Assembly (NCBI GenBank): GCA_003164095.1
Contig: PLRX01000066.1
Location: 7,394-71,393, forward strand
Length of the DNA: 64,000 nucleotides
Direction: 5' to 3'
Source: Acidimicrobiaceae bacterium
GTDB taxonomy: Bacteria; Actinomycetota; Acidimicrobiia; Acidimicrobiales; RAAP-2
Shown here: positions 26,043 through 34,195 of the stretch, in pieces
Numbering within the stretch: position 1 is the stretch's first letter
Layout of the letters: every line of letters starts with the position of its first letter
Translations under genes and position numbers: made by a program
Notes under the pieces: model-generated
Databases searched by the model: none
What the model was told of the DNA's origin: nothing
What the model saw: only the letters and a program-made list of their open reading frames with translations

Positions 26043-28074
26043 GTACGGTTCGATGAAGGCCGAGGCCGGGTCCACCGGGTCCCAGTCGGGCGCGGACATG
26101 AGGCAGGTGGCCGTACTCGCCAGCCGCGTGCGCGCCGCGCTGCTGTTCGTCCTCTTGGACGTGATGTGCGTCTTCGCGGGCTACGGGCTGGCCGAAGTCA
26201 CGTACTTTCGTGACAGGGCACCCGCCGGTTACCTCGAGCACTTCGCCTACTTCTTGCTGACCGCGGCGTTCGTCACCGTCGTGTGCAACCGGATCTTCGG
26301 GCTCTACGGACGCATGTGGCGCCATGCCGGTGCAGACGAGGCCCGCCAACTGATGCTCTCCAGCTCGCTGGTGCTGGCGGTGCTCGTCGCGCTGTGGCCG
26401 ATCGGCCACGCCCTCGGGATCAGCAGGTCGGTGCCACCGCTGGTCGTCGTGGTCGGGTGCATGTTCGCCTCGGCCGGCATGGGGGTCCTGCGCTTCCACT
26501 CACGTCTCTTCGCCTGGCAGCGTGGGTCCAAGCGGGTCGGGCTTCGGGTGGCGGTCATCGGCAGCCACGACGCGGGCGCCTCTGTCGTGCGCGAGATGCT
26601 CAGGAGCCCGGGCGCCGGCCTCGTCCCGGTCGCCGTGTTCGACGACGACACGAGATCCCACGGGCTGTCGATGCTCGGTGTCCCTGTGGTCGGTGCCATC
26701 GACGACATCCCCGAGGCAACGGACCGCTACACCATCCAGCAGATCCTGCTTGCCGTACCGTCGCCGCCGCCGGAGCTCGTGGAGCGTGCACTCCGTGCCT
26801 CGGAACTCGCCGGCGTGTCGATGAAGATCCTTCCCGGCGTCAAGGCGATGGTCGACGAGCCGGCGCATCTGGCTGCGCTTCGGCAGGCCCGTGAACCCCA
26901 GATCGAGGACCTCCTCGGCAGAACGCCGGTGCCGACGGACCTCAAGTCGGTACGCCGCACGATCGAGGGTCGCCGCGTGCTCGTGACCGGGGCCGGTGGG
27001 TCCATCGGCTCGGAAATCTGCCGCCAGGTCGCCGCCATGGACCCGGCGCTGCTGGTCCTGCTCGACCACGACGAGACCCATCTGCACGACACCGCTGCAA
27101 CGGTCCCCGGTACCTGCGTCCAGGCCCTGGTCGACATCAGCGACCGCGCCGGGGTGTTCGACATTTTCGAGCAGCACCGCCCAGAGGTCGTCTTCCACGC
27201 CGCGGCCCACAAGCATGTGCCCGTCCTCGAGCAGCATCCGCTCGAGGCAGCCCGGACGAACGTGCTCGGCACCCTCAACGTGGTGGAGGCCTCGGCGTCG
27301 GTCGGAGCCATGCGATTCGTGCAGATCTCCACCGACAAGGCGGTCCGCCCGTCGAGTGTGATGGGGGCGTCCAAGCGCCTGGCGGAACAGGCGGTGCTCG
27401 CCCGGGCGCCCAAGGACGGGGCCTACTGCACGGTCCGGTTCGGCAACGTGCTCGGGAGCCGAGGGAGCGTCATCCCCACGTTCGCCCGCCAGATCGCACA
27501 GGGCGGCCCGGTCACGGTCACCGACCCGCGGATGACCCGCTTCTTCATGAGCGTCGAAGAGGCGGTGCAGCTCGTGCTCCAGGCCTCCGTCCTGTCGGAC
27601 GGAGGTGAGATCTTCATGCTGGAGATGGGCGTCCCCGTGCGCATCATCGACCTGGCCGAGCGGATGATCCGACTGTCAGGCTTCCAGGTGGGCATCGACA
27701 TCCCGATCGAGATCTCCGGGGTACGACCCGGCGAGAAGCTCGCCGAGGTGCTGAACACCCCCGAGGAGGTCGTCCTCGACACCTCCCATCCCTACATCAA
27801 CCGTCTCACGCCGATCCGCGCTCCGGCCGAGCAGTTCGCCGCCGAGCTCGAGCAGCTCGACCGGGCGACCGCCTGTCGCAACAAGGACGAGGTGCGATTC
27901 CTCCTCTTCAATGCTGGCTCGCCGGTGCCCCGGGTCGAGCCGACCGAGGACGAGGTTGCCGACGACGGAGTGGTCCTCCCTTCACGCAACGGCAACGTGC
28001 CCGAGTACCTCGGCGGCACCGCGGACAAACTTGCGATCGCTGGATCCGAAGCCGACAAGCAGGTGTCCGCATGA
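26020..28074 (+). CDS. FlaA1/PglF/CapD-family nucleotide-sugar 4,6-dehydratase
   Basis: A 684-residue membrane-anchored SDR that turns a UDP-sugar (usually UDP-GlcNAc) into a 4-keto-6-deoxy sugar. Four N-terminal helices (about 25-165) are followed by a CoA-binding-like Rossmann domain and then the catalytic domain with VTGAGGSIGSEICRQ near 320-335. The catalytic site has the membrane-dehydratase variant SSVMGASK (near residue 446-453), with Met replacing the Tyr of classical SDRs. The GTG at 26020 follows a run of six G. Three genes for sugar modification follow in the same direction. Confidence 0.92.
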   Translation: MNGAASHEYGSMKAEAGSTGSQSGADMRQVAVLASRVRAALLFVLLDVMCVFAGYGLAEVTYFRDRAPAGYLEHFAYFLLTAAFVTVVCNRIFGLYGRMWRHAGADEARQLMLSSSLVLAVLVALWPIGHALGISRSVPPLVVVVGCMFASAGMGVLRFHSRLFAWQRGSKRVGLRVAVIGSHDAGASVVREMLRSPGAGLVPVAVFDDDTRSHGLSMLGVPVVGAIDDIPEATDRYTIQQILLAVPSPPPELVERALRASELAGVSMKILPGVKAMVDEPAHLAALRQAREPQIEDLLGRTPVPTDLKSVRRTIEGRRVLVTGAGGSIGSEICRQVAAMDPALLVLLDHDETHLHDTAATVPGTCVQALVDISDRAGVFDIFEQHRPEVVFHAAAHKHVPVLEQHPLEAARTNVLGTLNVVEASASVGAMRFVQISTDKAVRPSSVMGASKRLAEQAVLARAPKDGAYCTVRFGNVLGSRGSVIPTFARQIAQGGPVTVTDPRMTRFFMSVEEAVQLVLQASVLSDGGEIFMLEMGVPVRIIDLAERMIRLSGFQVGIDIPIEISGVRPGEKLAEVLNTPEEVVLDTSHPYINRLTPIRAPAEQFAAELEQLDRATACRNKDEVRFLLFNAGSPVPRVEPTEDEVADDGVVLPSRNGNVPEYLGGTADKLAIAGSEADKQVSA

Positions 28075-28096
28075 GGCCCGGGCTCGGCTACCAGCG

Positions 28097-29368
28097 GTGA
28101 CTCCGACCGGATCGCCGATCCAGAAACTCGTCGTCGTCGGCCAGGGTTATGTCGGGTTGCCCCTCGCCCTTCGCGCCGTCGAAGCCGGTTTCGACGTGGT
28201 GGGGTTCGACCTGGACCCCAACCGGGTCAAGCGGCTCGCCACCGGCGACTCGTACGTCGAGGACATCTCCACAGAGCGCTTGACCGCAGCCCTCGATTCA
28301 GGGCGCTACCTGCCGACCGACGATCCGGAGGAAATGGCGGAGTTCGACATCGCCGTTGTCGACGTCCCCACTCCGTTGAAGGAGGGCATCCCCAATCTCG
28401 CCTACGTGGAGGATGCCGCGACCACGCTTTCCGGCCACCTGCGCACCGGTGCGACTGTCGTCCTCGAGTCGACCAGTTACCCCGGGACGACCGAAGAGGT
28501 GCTGATCCCCCTGCTCGAGCAAGGATCCGGTCTGCGGGCCGGCCCCGACTTCCACGTCGGCTACAGCCCCGAGCGCATCGATCCCGGCAATCCGACGTGG
28601 ACCCTCGAGAACACGCCGAAAGTCGTCTCGGGTATCGACGAGGCGTCGCTCACATCGGTGGCATCGTTCTACGGCCGATTGGTCGAACGCACCGTGGCCG
28701 TGTCCGGAACGCGTGAGGCCGAGCTCACCAAGCTGCTCGAGAACACGTTCCGGCACGTCAACATCGCACTCGTGAACGAGTTGGCGATGTTCGCCTCCGA
28801 TCTGGGCATCGACGTCTGGGAATCGATCGATGCAGCATCGACGAAGCCGTTCGGGTACATGCGCTTCACCCCGGGGCCAGGGGTCGGCGGCCACTGCCTG
28901 CCGATCGATCCGAGCTACCTGTCGTGGAAGGTCAGAAGGAGCCTGGGGCAGCCGTTCCGCTTCGTCGAGCTGGCGAACGACGTGAACGAGCACATGCCCG
29001 ACTACGTCGTCCGCCGGCTGATGCTCGCCCTGAACGCGAAGGGCCGGTCGGTGCGGGGGACGCGGGTGCTCCTGCTCGGGCTGGCCTACAAGCGGAACAC
29101 CGGTGATGCCCGCGAAGCCCCGGGAACGATGATCGCACGGGCCCTCGTCGAGCTCGGGGCCGAGGTCCGTGTGGCCGACCCCCACCTGTCCGGCGACACG
29201 CTGTCTGTTCCGCTGGTGGATGCCGACGCCGACGAACTCGCCGCAGCCGACGCCGTGGTGATCATCACCGACCACGATGCCTTCGACTACGAGCTCGTAC
29301 GCACCCACGCCCGGTACGTCCTCGACACCCGTCACCGCGTGGACGGTCCCACCGTCGAGCACCTCTGA
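28097..29368 (+). CDS. UDP-sugar 6-dehydrogenase (WbpA/WecC-like)
   Basis: A 423-residue NAD-dependent dehydrogenase that oxidises C6 of a UDP-N-acetylhexosamine to the uronic acid. The NAD-binding loop is VVGQGYVGLPLA at the N-terminus, the middle domain carries KLLENTFRHVNIALVNE, and the catalytic cysteine is in PGVGGHCLPIDP (about residue 267); LLGLAYKRNTGDAREAP marks the C-terminal domain. The GQGYVGLPLA form points to the UDP-GlcNAc/ManNAc group rather than UDP-glucose. The GTG start is 22 nt after the dehydratase stop. The 4-epimerase follows after 5 nt. Confidence 0.93.
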   Translation: MTPTGSPIQKLVVVGQGYVGLPLALRAVEAGFDVVGFDLDPNRVKRLATGDSYVEDISTERLTAALDSGRYLPTDDPEEMAEFDIAVVDVPTPLKEGIPNLAYVEDAATTLSGHLRTGATVVLESTSYPGTTEEVLIPLLEQGSGLRAGPDFHVGYSPERIDPGNPTWTLENTPKVVSGIDEASLTSVASFYGRLVERTVAVSGTREAELTKLLENTFRHVNIALVNELAMFASDLGIDVWESIDAASTKPFGYMRFTPGPGVGGHCLPIDPSYLSWKVRRSLGQPFRFVELANDVNEHMPDYVVRRLMLALNAKGRSVRGTRVLLLGLAYKRNTGDAREAPGTMIARALVELGAEVRVADPHLSGDTLSVPLVDADADELAAADAVVIITDHDAFDYELVRTHARYVLDTRHRVDGPTVEHL

Positions 29369-29373
29369 CATCC

Positions 29374-30309
29374 ATGCGGGTGCTCGTGACCGGCGGAGCC
29401 GGCTTCATCGGTGCCAACTTGACCCGTGACCTCGTCGACGGCGGCGTCGCCGACGAGGTCGTCGTGCTCGACGATCTCTCGACCGGGAGCAAGGACAACC
29501 TGGCCGACCAGCCACACGTGGAGTTCGTCGAGGGATCGATCCTCGACAGCGGTCTGCTCGACCGACTGGTGCCGGACTGCCAGGCGATCGTGCACCTCGC
29601 CGCCCGGCCCTCGGTCCCCCGCTCGATCCTGGACCCGATGGCCAGCCACGATGCCAACGCCACCGGGACGATGCGTGTGCTGGAGGCCGCCAGACAGCAC
29701 GGCAAGCCCCAGGTGGTCGTGGCCTCGTCGTCATCGGTCTACGGCGCCAACCCCGCGCTCCCCAAGCGGGAGGACATGGTACCGATGCCGGTCAGTCCCT
29801 ATGCGGCCAGCAAGCTGGCCGCCGAGTCCTACGCCCTGGCTTACGGCGCCTCCTTCGACCTGCCCGTGCTGGCGTTCAGGTTCTTCAACGTCTTCGGCCC
29901 GCTGCAGGGCGCAGGCCACGCCTATGCCGCGGTCGTCCCGGCGTTCCTGGCGGCCGCGCTCGCTGGCGAGGCCCTCCCCATCCACGGCACCGGCGAGCAG
30001 ACGCGTGACTTCACCTACGTGGGCACGGTGACGGCGGTGCTGGCCGACACGGTGCGCCGTGGCGTGACCCATGCACGTCCCGTCAACCTCGCCTTCGGCA
30101 CCAGGGTGTCCCTGCTCGACCTGATCGACGTCATCGAAGGGCAGCTGGGTACATCAGTGGCCCGTGAGCACCTCGAGCCCAGGGTCGGCGACGTGCGCGA
30201 CTCACAGGCCGACCAGAGCACCCTGCACGAGCTCTTCCCCGACGTCCGGCCGGTGGCGCTCGAGGAAGGGATCGCCCGCACGATCGCCTGGTTCCAGGGG
30301 TCGGAGTGA
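29374..30309 (+). CDS. NAD-dependent nucleotide-sugar 4-epimerase (WbpP/GalE-like)
   Basis: A 311-residue extended SDR: VTGGAGFIGANL at 5-16, SSSSVYG around 118-124, and the catalytic pair Y143/K147 in SPYAASK. FFNVFGPLQ and GEQTRDFTYV are typical of UDP-GlcNAc(A) 4-epimerases. With the preceding 6-dehydrogenase it could convert UDP-GlcNAcA to UDP-GalNAcA, the pair used for GalNAc-uronic acid O-antigens (inference). A PAP2-like gene overlaps its stop by GTGA. Confidence 0.9.
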   Translation: MRVLVTGGAGFIGANLTRDLVDGGVADEVVVLDDLSTGSKDNLADQPHVEFVEGSILDSGLLDRLVPDCQAIVHLAARPSVPRSILDPMASHDANATGTMRVLEAARQHGKPQVVVASSSSVYGANPALPKREDMVPMPVSPYAASKLAAESYALAYGASFDLPVLAFRFFNVFGPLQGAGHAYAAVVPAFLAAALAGEALPIHGTGEQTRDFTYVGTVTAVLADTVRRGVTHARPVNLAFGTRVSLLDLIDVIEGQLGTSVAREHLEPRVGDVRDSQADQSTLHELFPDVRPVALEEGIARTIAWFQGSE

Positions 30310-30911
30310 CCCCGGGGCCGGAGTTGGCGAGGACCGCGCGGCGCGAAGTGGTCGCGGGTGTGGTACTGCTCGCATGGACCGCGGCCGCGGCCGTCATCAT
30401 CCGTCGGTCGCCAGGTCTCAACCCTTTGGACCGGTGGGGATTCGACGTCGTCGGTCCCCAGCTGCACAGTTCGCTGTACCTCGACGTCAGCCGCCTGGGC
30501 GGCGCGGCCGTACTCGTGGTCGGAGCACTTGCCGCCGGGGCCATCGCCCTCCGCCGCGACGTGGTGCGGGCCGGCGCCTGCGTCGTCAGCCCCTTCCTGG
30601 CCACTGCACTTGTCGAATGGGTGCTGAAGCCGGGGGTCGGACGCAGGTACGGCGGAGCGCTGACGTTCCCCTCCGGCAGCGTCGTGGTGATCGCGTCGGT
30701 CGCCACCGCGCTGTCCCTCGCCGTGACCGGACGACTGCGTTGGGTGGTCATCGCGATCGGGGCAGTCCTCGTGACACTGATGTGCGCGGCGGTCGTCGGA
30801 CTCCAGTGGCACTACCCCAGCGATGCGTTGGCCGGTGCGACGTTCGCCACCGGCATCGTGCTCCTCGTCGACGGCGGGGCCCAGGCGCTCTTCCGTCCCC
30901 ACGGGTCCTGA
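30306..30911 (+). CDS. PAP2-superfamily membrane phosphatase with altered active-site motifs
   Basis: A 201-residue protein with about five or six hydrophobic helices. The phosphatase motif C1 is LKPGVGRR (107-114). C2 should read PSGH but is PSGS here (122-125). C3 keeps LQWHYPSD (166-173) with the nucleophilic-position histidine and aspartate, but the upstream Ser-Arg pair is missing. It may be an undecaprenyl-diphosphate phosphatase-like protein serving the lipid carrier, or an inactive relative. Its GTG overlaps the epimerase stop (GTGA). Confidence 0.78.
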   Translation: MTPGPELARTARREVVAGVVLLAWTAAAAVIIRRSPGLNPLDRWGFDVVGPQLHSSLYLDVSRLGGAAVLVVGALAAGAIALRRDVVRAGACVVSPFLATALVEWVLKPGVGRRYGGALTFPSGSVVVIASVATALSLAVTGRLRWVVIAIGAVLVTLMCAAVVGLQWHYPSDALAGATFATGIVLLVDGGAQALFRPHGS

Positions 30912-30944
30912 GCCGCTCCGTGGCTCCCGGGCGGATCGCTCAGT

Positions 30945-30950
30945 TAAGGT
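30945..30950 (+). promoter_or_regulatory. -10 element (TAAGGT) upstream of the regulator leader ORF
   Basis: TAAGGT, 8 nt before a GTG at 30959. Confidence 0.55.
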
Positions 30951-30958
30951 TGTCAGGC

Positions 30959-31075
30959 GTGCTGAGCGGAGCCGTCAGGGGCACCGGCATCGGTGGGGAC
31001 GCGAAGGTGGGGGGCACCATGTCGTGGGCCGAGGGGATGTCCGGGCCGGAGAGTGGGTCCGAGTTGTCATGGTGA
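30959..31075 (+). CDS. Putative 38-residue leader ORF of the LuxR-type regulator
   Basis: The frame opens with GTG 8 nt after TAAGGT and ends with SELSW and a TGA (31073-31075) that overlaps the regulator's GTG (31072) by GTGA. It is Gly- and Ser-rich. The geometry suggests a leaderless first cistron coupling translation to the regulator. Confidence 0.4.
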   Translation: MLSGAVRGTGIGGDAKVGGTMSWAEGMSGPESGSELSW

Positions 31076-32304
31076 CCATCGCCTGCATTGACATCGATCC
31101 GGTCCGAGGTGTCGGACGCTGTGGACCCCGGGCCGGCGACGGCGTGTGGACGACGCTCCTGCACCACGTGGAGAAGGCTGTCCGACCCGACGACCGGATC
31201 TGTCCGATCGGGCACCGGATCTTCGTCGAGTTCAGTGCCCGGGCCCATCACCTGCCTTCGAGCGTCCTCGGTGACCGACTCGCGGTCGCCGTGGGCCGGG
31301 GCGTGCCGCTCGACGGGTCCGAGCGGCCGCTCCGGATCTCGGTGGCGCTGGCATCGCCCACAGCGGCCGGCAACCCCGGCGCCACACGTGTGGTGATCGC
31401 AGCCGCCCGGGCGGGCAGCGACCGGCTCGGTCGGCTGGTCGGGGATCCGGAGGGCCGCCCCGACGCGTGCGTGACGGTCGACCGGCTGGTGTCCCCTGCC
31501 GACGGCGGTGGACCGGCCGGAGGGTCCTCCCTCCATCTCCGGGTCGCACACCTACGCGCCACGAGCCGGAGGAACCAGGGCCGGCAGCGGTCACACGTCC
31601 AGGCGGACGTGTCGACGTCGGTCGTCCCGCGCCTGGCGGTCCACGTCGTCGACTGCACCGGATGGCCCCACGGCGACGTCGGATCGACGGCGGCGGCCGT
31701 CGCAGCAGAGGTGTCGGCGCTCGGCTGCGAACCGGTCGTGCCGGCAGCCATGGATACCTCGCCGGTTGCCCTCGAGGATGTGTCCGCAGCGGACGCTGTC
31801 GTCCTCGTGGTCGACGGCAGTGCGATCCGTCGGTCCGCCGACTGGGCCTCGGGCCCCTGGGGAACACTGACCCGGATGACCGACTCCTACCGATCGGCAG
31901 GCGTGCCGGTCATCGTCCACGGCGATGGTGCCGGGGCCGGCGCCATCGCCAGCGGTGTCGCCCACGGCGCATTTCCGCTCGTCCGCCTCCACCAATTGCC
32001 GGAGACGTTGCGCCTGGTGGCCAAGGGTCACCTCGAGGACGCTCGCCTGAGGACCGTGCAGGGGTTCCCGGATCGGTTCCAGGCCCTCATCACCCTCACG
32101 GAGAGCGAACGTCGGGTGCTCTTCTTCCTCACGGAGGGATGGTCCGCCCAGGACATCGCCGAGCAACGGGTGATCTCGATCGCCACCGCCCGCTCGCACA
32201 TCCGTTCCGTCCTCCGCAAACTGGGGGTGCGGTCGCAGCTCGCCGCCGTCGCCATCGCGAACCGCCGGGACGTCGACGAGCTCGCGGTGGGCGAGGCACG
32301 CTGA
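31072..32304 (+). CDS. LuxR-type regulator with a GGDEF-like, motif-less N-terminus
   Basis: A 410-residue protein. The N-terminus reads ACIDIDPVRGVG, then helical segments ending PDDRICPIGHRIFVEF, which matches the spacing of a GGDEF domain (DxD near the start, GG[DE]EF where GHRIF sits) but without catalytic residues. Residues about 180-325 look like a receiver-like alpha/beta domain (LAVHVVDCTGW, AVVLVVDGSA, GVPVIVHGDG) without clear phospho-Asp context. The C-terminus is a LuxR helix-turn-helix (TESERRVLFFLTEGWSAQDI, TARSHIRSVLRKLGV). The GTG at 31072 overlaps the leader-ORF stop; an ATG at 31069 is in frame. Confidence 0.78.
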   Translation: MTIACIDIDPVRGVGRCGPRAGDGVWTTLLHHVEKAVRPDDRICPIGHRIFVEFSARAHHLPSSVLGDRLAVAVGRGVPLDGSERPLRISVALASPTAAGNPGATRVVIAAARAGSDRLGRLVGDPEGRPDACVTVDRLVSPADGGGPAGGSSLHLRVAHLRATSRRNQGRQRSHVQADVSTSVVPRLAVHVVDCTGWPHGDVGSTAAAVAAEVSALGCEPVVPAAMDTSPVALEDVSAADAVVLVVDGSAIRRSADWASGPWGTLTRMTDSYRSAGVPVIVHGDGAGAGAIASGVAHGAFPLVRLHQLPETLRLVAKGHLEDARLRTVQGFPDRFQALITLTESERRVLFFLTEGWSAQDIAEQRVISIATARSHIRSVLRKLGVRSQLAAVAIANRRDVDELAVGEAR

Positions 32305-33105
32305 GTGGACCCTGGTCACGCCGCACCGGGACCGGCGGTCGGTCGGGTCGTGCTCCTTACCGGGCCGGGCGACACCACGGACATCGTGGCCAACTACCTG
32401 GCGGTCCGGGTCCCGGATCTCCAGGTGATCCAGGAGGACCCGCCCTCGCGCGTGGGGCTGGCCCGGCGGCGCGCAGCGCGCATCGGCTGGCCGACGGTCG
32501 TCGGCCAGATCGCGTTCGTCACCTGTGCGCTCCCGTTGTTGCGCTGGCGCGGCCGGGAGCGGATCGCCCGCATCTCAGCCGATGCCGGGATGGATGCCAC
32601 GCCCTATGTCGGCAAGCACCATGTCCCGTCCGTGAACGACCACTCGACGATGGAGCTCCTCGAGCGCATGAGGCCGTCCGTCGTCGTCGTGAACGGCACC
32701 CGGATCATCTCGTCGACCGTGTTGGAAGGCATCGACTGCCCCGTCATCAACACCCACGCCGGCTACACCCCGCGCTACCGCGGCGTGCACGGTGGCTACT
32801 GGGCGCTGGCAGAAGGCAATCCCCAACTCGTCGGCACGACCGTGCACCTCGTGGACCCCGGCATCGACACCGGAGGGATCCTCGCACGGACCACCTTCAC
32901 ACCCTCGAGCGATGACTCCATCGCCACCTATCCGTACCTCCACCTGGCAGCCGGACTGCCGCTGGTGGCGTCATCGGTGGAACTGGTGCTGTCCGGTGGG
33001 ACGCTTCGACCGCTGGAGGACGACCCGACCATCGAGTCACGGCTCTACCTCCATCCGACACTCTGGTCCTACCTCCGCAGTCGGATCTCCAGGGGCGTCC
33101 GGTGA
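32305..33105 (+). CDS. Formyltransferase-family protein (sugar N-formyltransferase candidate)
   Basis: A 266-residue protein with the 10-formyl-THF formyltransferase core: INTHAGYTPRYRGVHGGYWA (N149, H151) and VHLVDPGIDTGGIL (D188). It lacks the C-terminal tRNA-binding domain of methionyl-tRNA formyltransferase, so a sugar amine is the more likely acceptor. The nearby aminotransferase could supply a 4-amino sugar. Its GTG starts directly after the regulator's stop, so the two genes share a transcript. Confidence 0.85.
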   Translation: MDPGHAAPGPAVGRVVLLTGPGDTTDIVANYLAVRVPDLQVIQEDPPSRVGLARRRAARIGWPTVVGQIAFVTCALPLLRWRGRERIARISADAGMDATPYVGKHHVPSVNDHSTMELLERMRPSVVVVNGTRIISSTVLEGIDCPVINTHAGYTPRYRGVHGGYWALAEGNPQLVGTTVHLVDPGIDTGGILARTTFTPSSDDSIATYPYLHLAAGLPLVASSVELVLSGGTLRPLEDDPTIESRLYLHPTLWSYLRSRISRGVR

Positions 33106-33144
33106 CGAACCATCGTCCCACCGGAAGCCATCGTCTGCCCTCGG

Positions 33145-34041
33145 TCAGAAGAACAGCACCCGCTGGTCGATCGAGCCGACCAGACGGCCGAGCCGCAGTC
33201 CTGCGTTCTGCGCCCACCACAGGCGGCGGCTCTCCTGGACCAAAAGCGGAGCCGAGCAGACGATCCACGCCCACGACTTGACCGCTTCGGCGGGACTCCA
33301 CGCCATGCCAGCGCTCCGGTAGCGGGCGTACAGCGCCGGCGCGAACCGTCCGTAGCGGAACCGCTGGCGGAAGGTCGCAGCGAACCCCTCCCGGTACCGG
33401 ACGGCGACCACTGCGTCATCGGCGGTCCCCAGCGTGAATCCCCGCAATTGGAGTCGCCACGACAGGTCGACGTCCTCATGTGTCAGGAACGTGGGGTCGA
33501 AGCCGTCCACCGCGTCGAAGGTCGAGCGTCGCATGGCCAGGTTGCGGCTTCCGGCGTGGGGCAGGAACTCGAACGGGTTGATGCTGGTGACCGGGGCCCG
33601 GTCACCACGCTCGCGACCCTGGAGGCTCCACACGTCGGCCACACCCGAGACGACATCGAACCGGTCGAGCGCGGATGCGATCGCCGTCAGCCAGTCGGTC
33701 TCCACAACGTCGTCCGCGTCGCAGAATGCGAGGATCGCACCCGTTGCGGCGTGTGCGCCGGCGTTCCGCGCGGCCGCCGCCCCCGGAAGCGCCGCACCGT
33801 CCACCAGTTGCACGGATTCGTGCCCGACCATCCAGGACTCGACGAACTGCACCGTGTCGTCGGTGGAGCCGTTGTCGACCACAACGACCTCCCATGTGCC
33901 CTCGACGTCCTGATGGGACAGCGCGTCGAGCTGGTCCCGGATCCAGGGCATGCCGTTCCTGACGGGCAGGACCACACTGATCGCCGGCTGCGGGCCCGGG
34001 TCTTCCGACGTCCCGGTCCCCGGGTGTCCGGTGTCCTCCAT
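33145..34041 (-). CDS. GT2 glycosyltransferase (paralogue of 16217-17053)
   Basis: A 298-residue GT2 enzyme with ISVVLPVRNGMPWIRDQL, VVVDNGSTDDT, and FCDADDVV (106-113). It matches the GT2 at 16217 throughout (NLAMRRSTFDAV, HEDVDLSWRLQLRGF, KSWAWIVCS). The ATG at 34041 has GGAGG 12 nt upstream; a TTG at 34050 is less likely. It faces the downstream sulfotransferase and has no co-directional neighbour. Confidence 0.88.
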   Translation of the reverse strand: MEDTGHPGTGTSEDPGPQPAISVVLPVRNGMPWIRDQLDALSHQDVEGTWEVVVVDNGSTDDTVQFVESWMVGHESVQLVDGAALPGAAAARNAGAHAATGAILAFCDADDVVETDWLTAIASALDRFDVVSGVADVWSLQGRERGDRAPVTSINPFEFLPHAGSRNLAMRRSTFDAVDGFDPTFLTHEDVDLSWRLQLRGFTLGTADDAVVAVRYREGFAATFRQRFRYGRFAPALYARYRSAGMAWSPAEAVKSWAWIVCSAPLLVQESRRLWWAQNAGLRLGRLVGSIDQRVLFF

Positions 34042-34092
34042 GACGAGCAACTACCTCCAGTCACGGCGCCGGTGACCACACGATCGGCCCCA

Positions 34093-34098
34093 AACATA
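34093..34098 (-). promoter_or_regulatory. Candidate -10 (TATGTT) for the GT2 at 34041
   Basis: Minus-strand TATGTT, 51 nt before the ATG at 34041. Confidence 0.35.
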
Positions 34099-34160
34099 CA
34101 CGCGGTCCTCCCGATCGACCGCCGAGTCGGCGGCCTCGTCGGCCCGGACACCCGGTCGGT

Positions 34161-34166
34161 TAGCAT
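34161..34166 (+). promoter_or_regulatory. Candidate -10 (TAGCAT) for sulfotransferase ST3
   Basis: TAGCAT, 29 nt before the ATG at 34196, with GGAGGGG between. Confidence 0.4.
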
Positions 34167-34195
34167 CGTGGCCGTCCAGTACTACCGGAGGGGCC

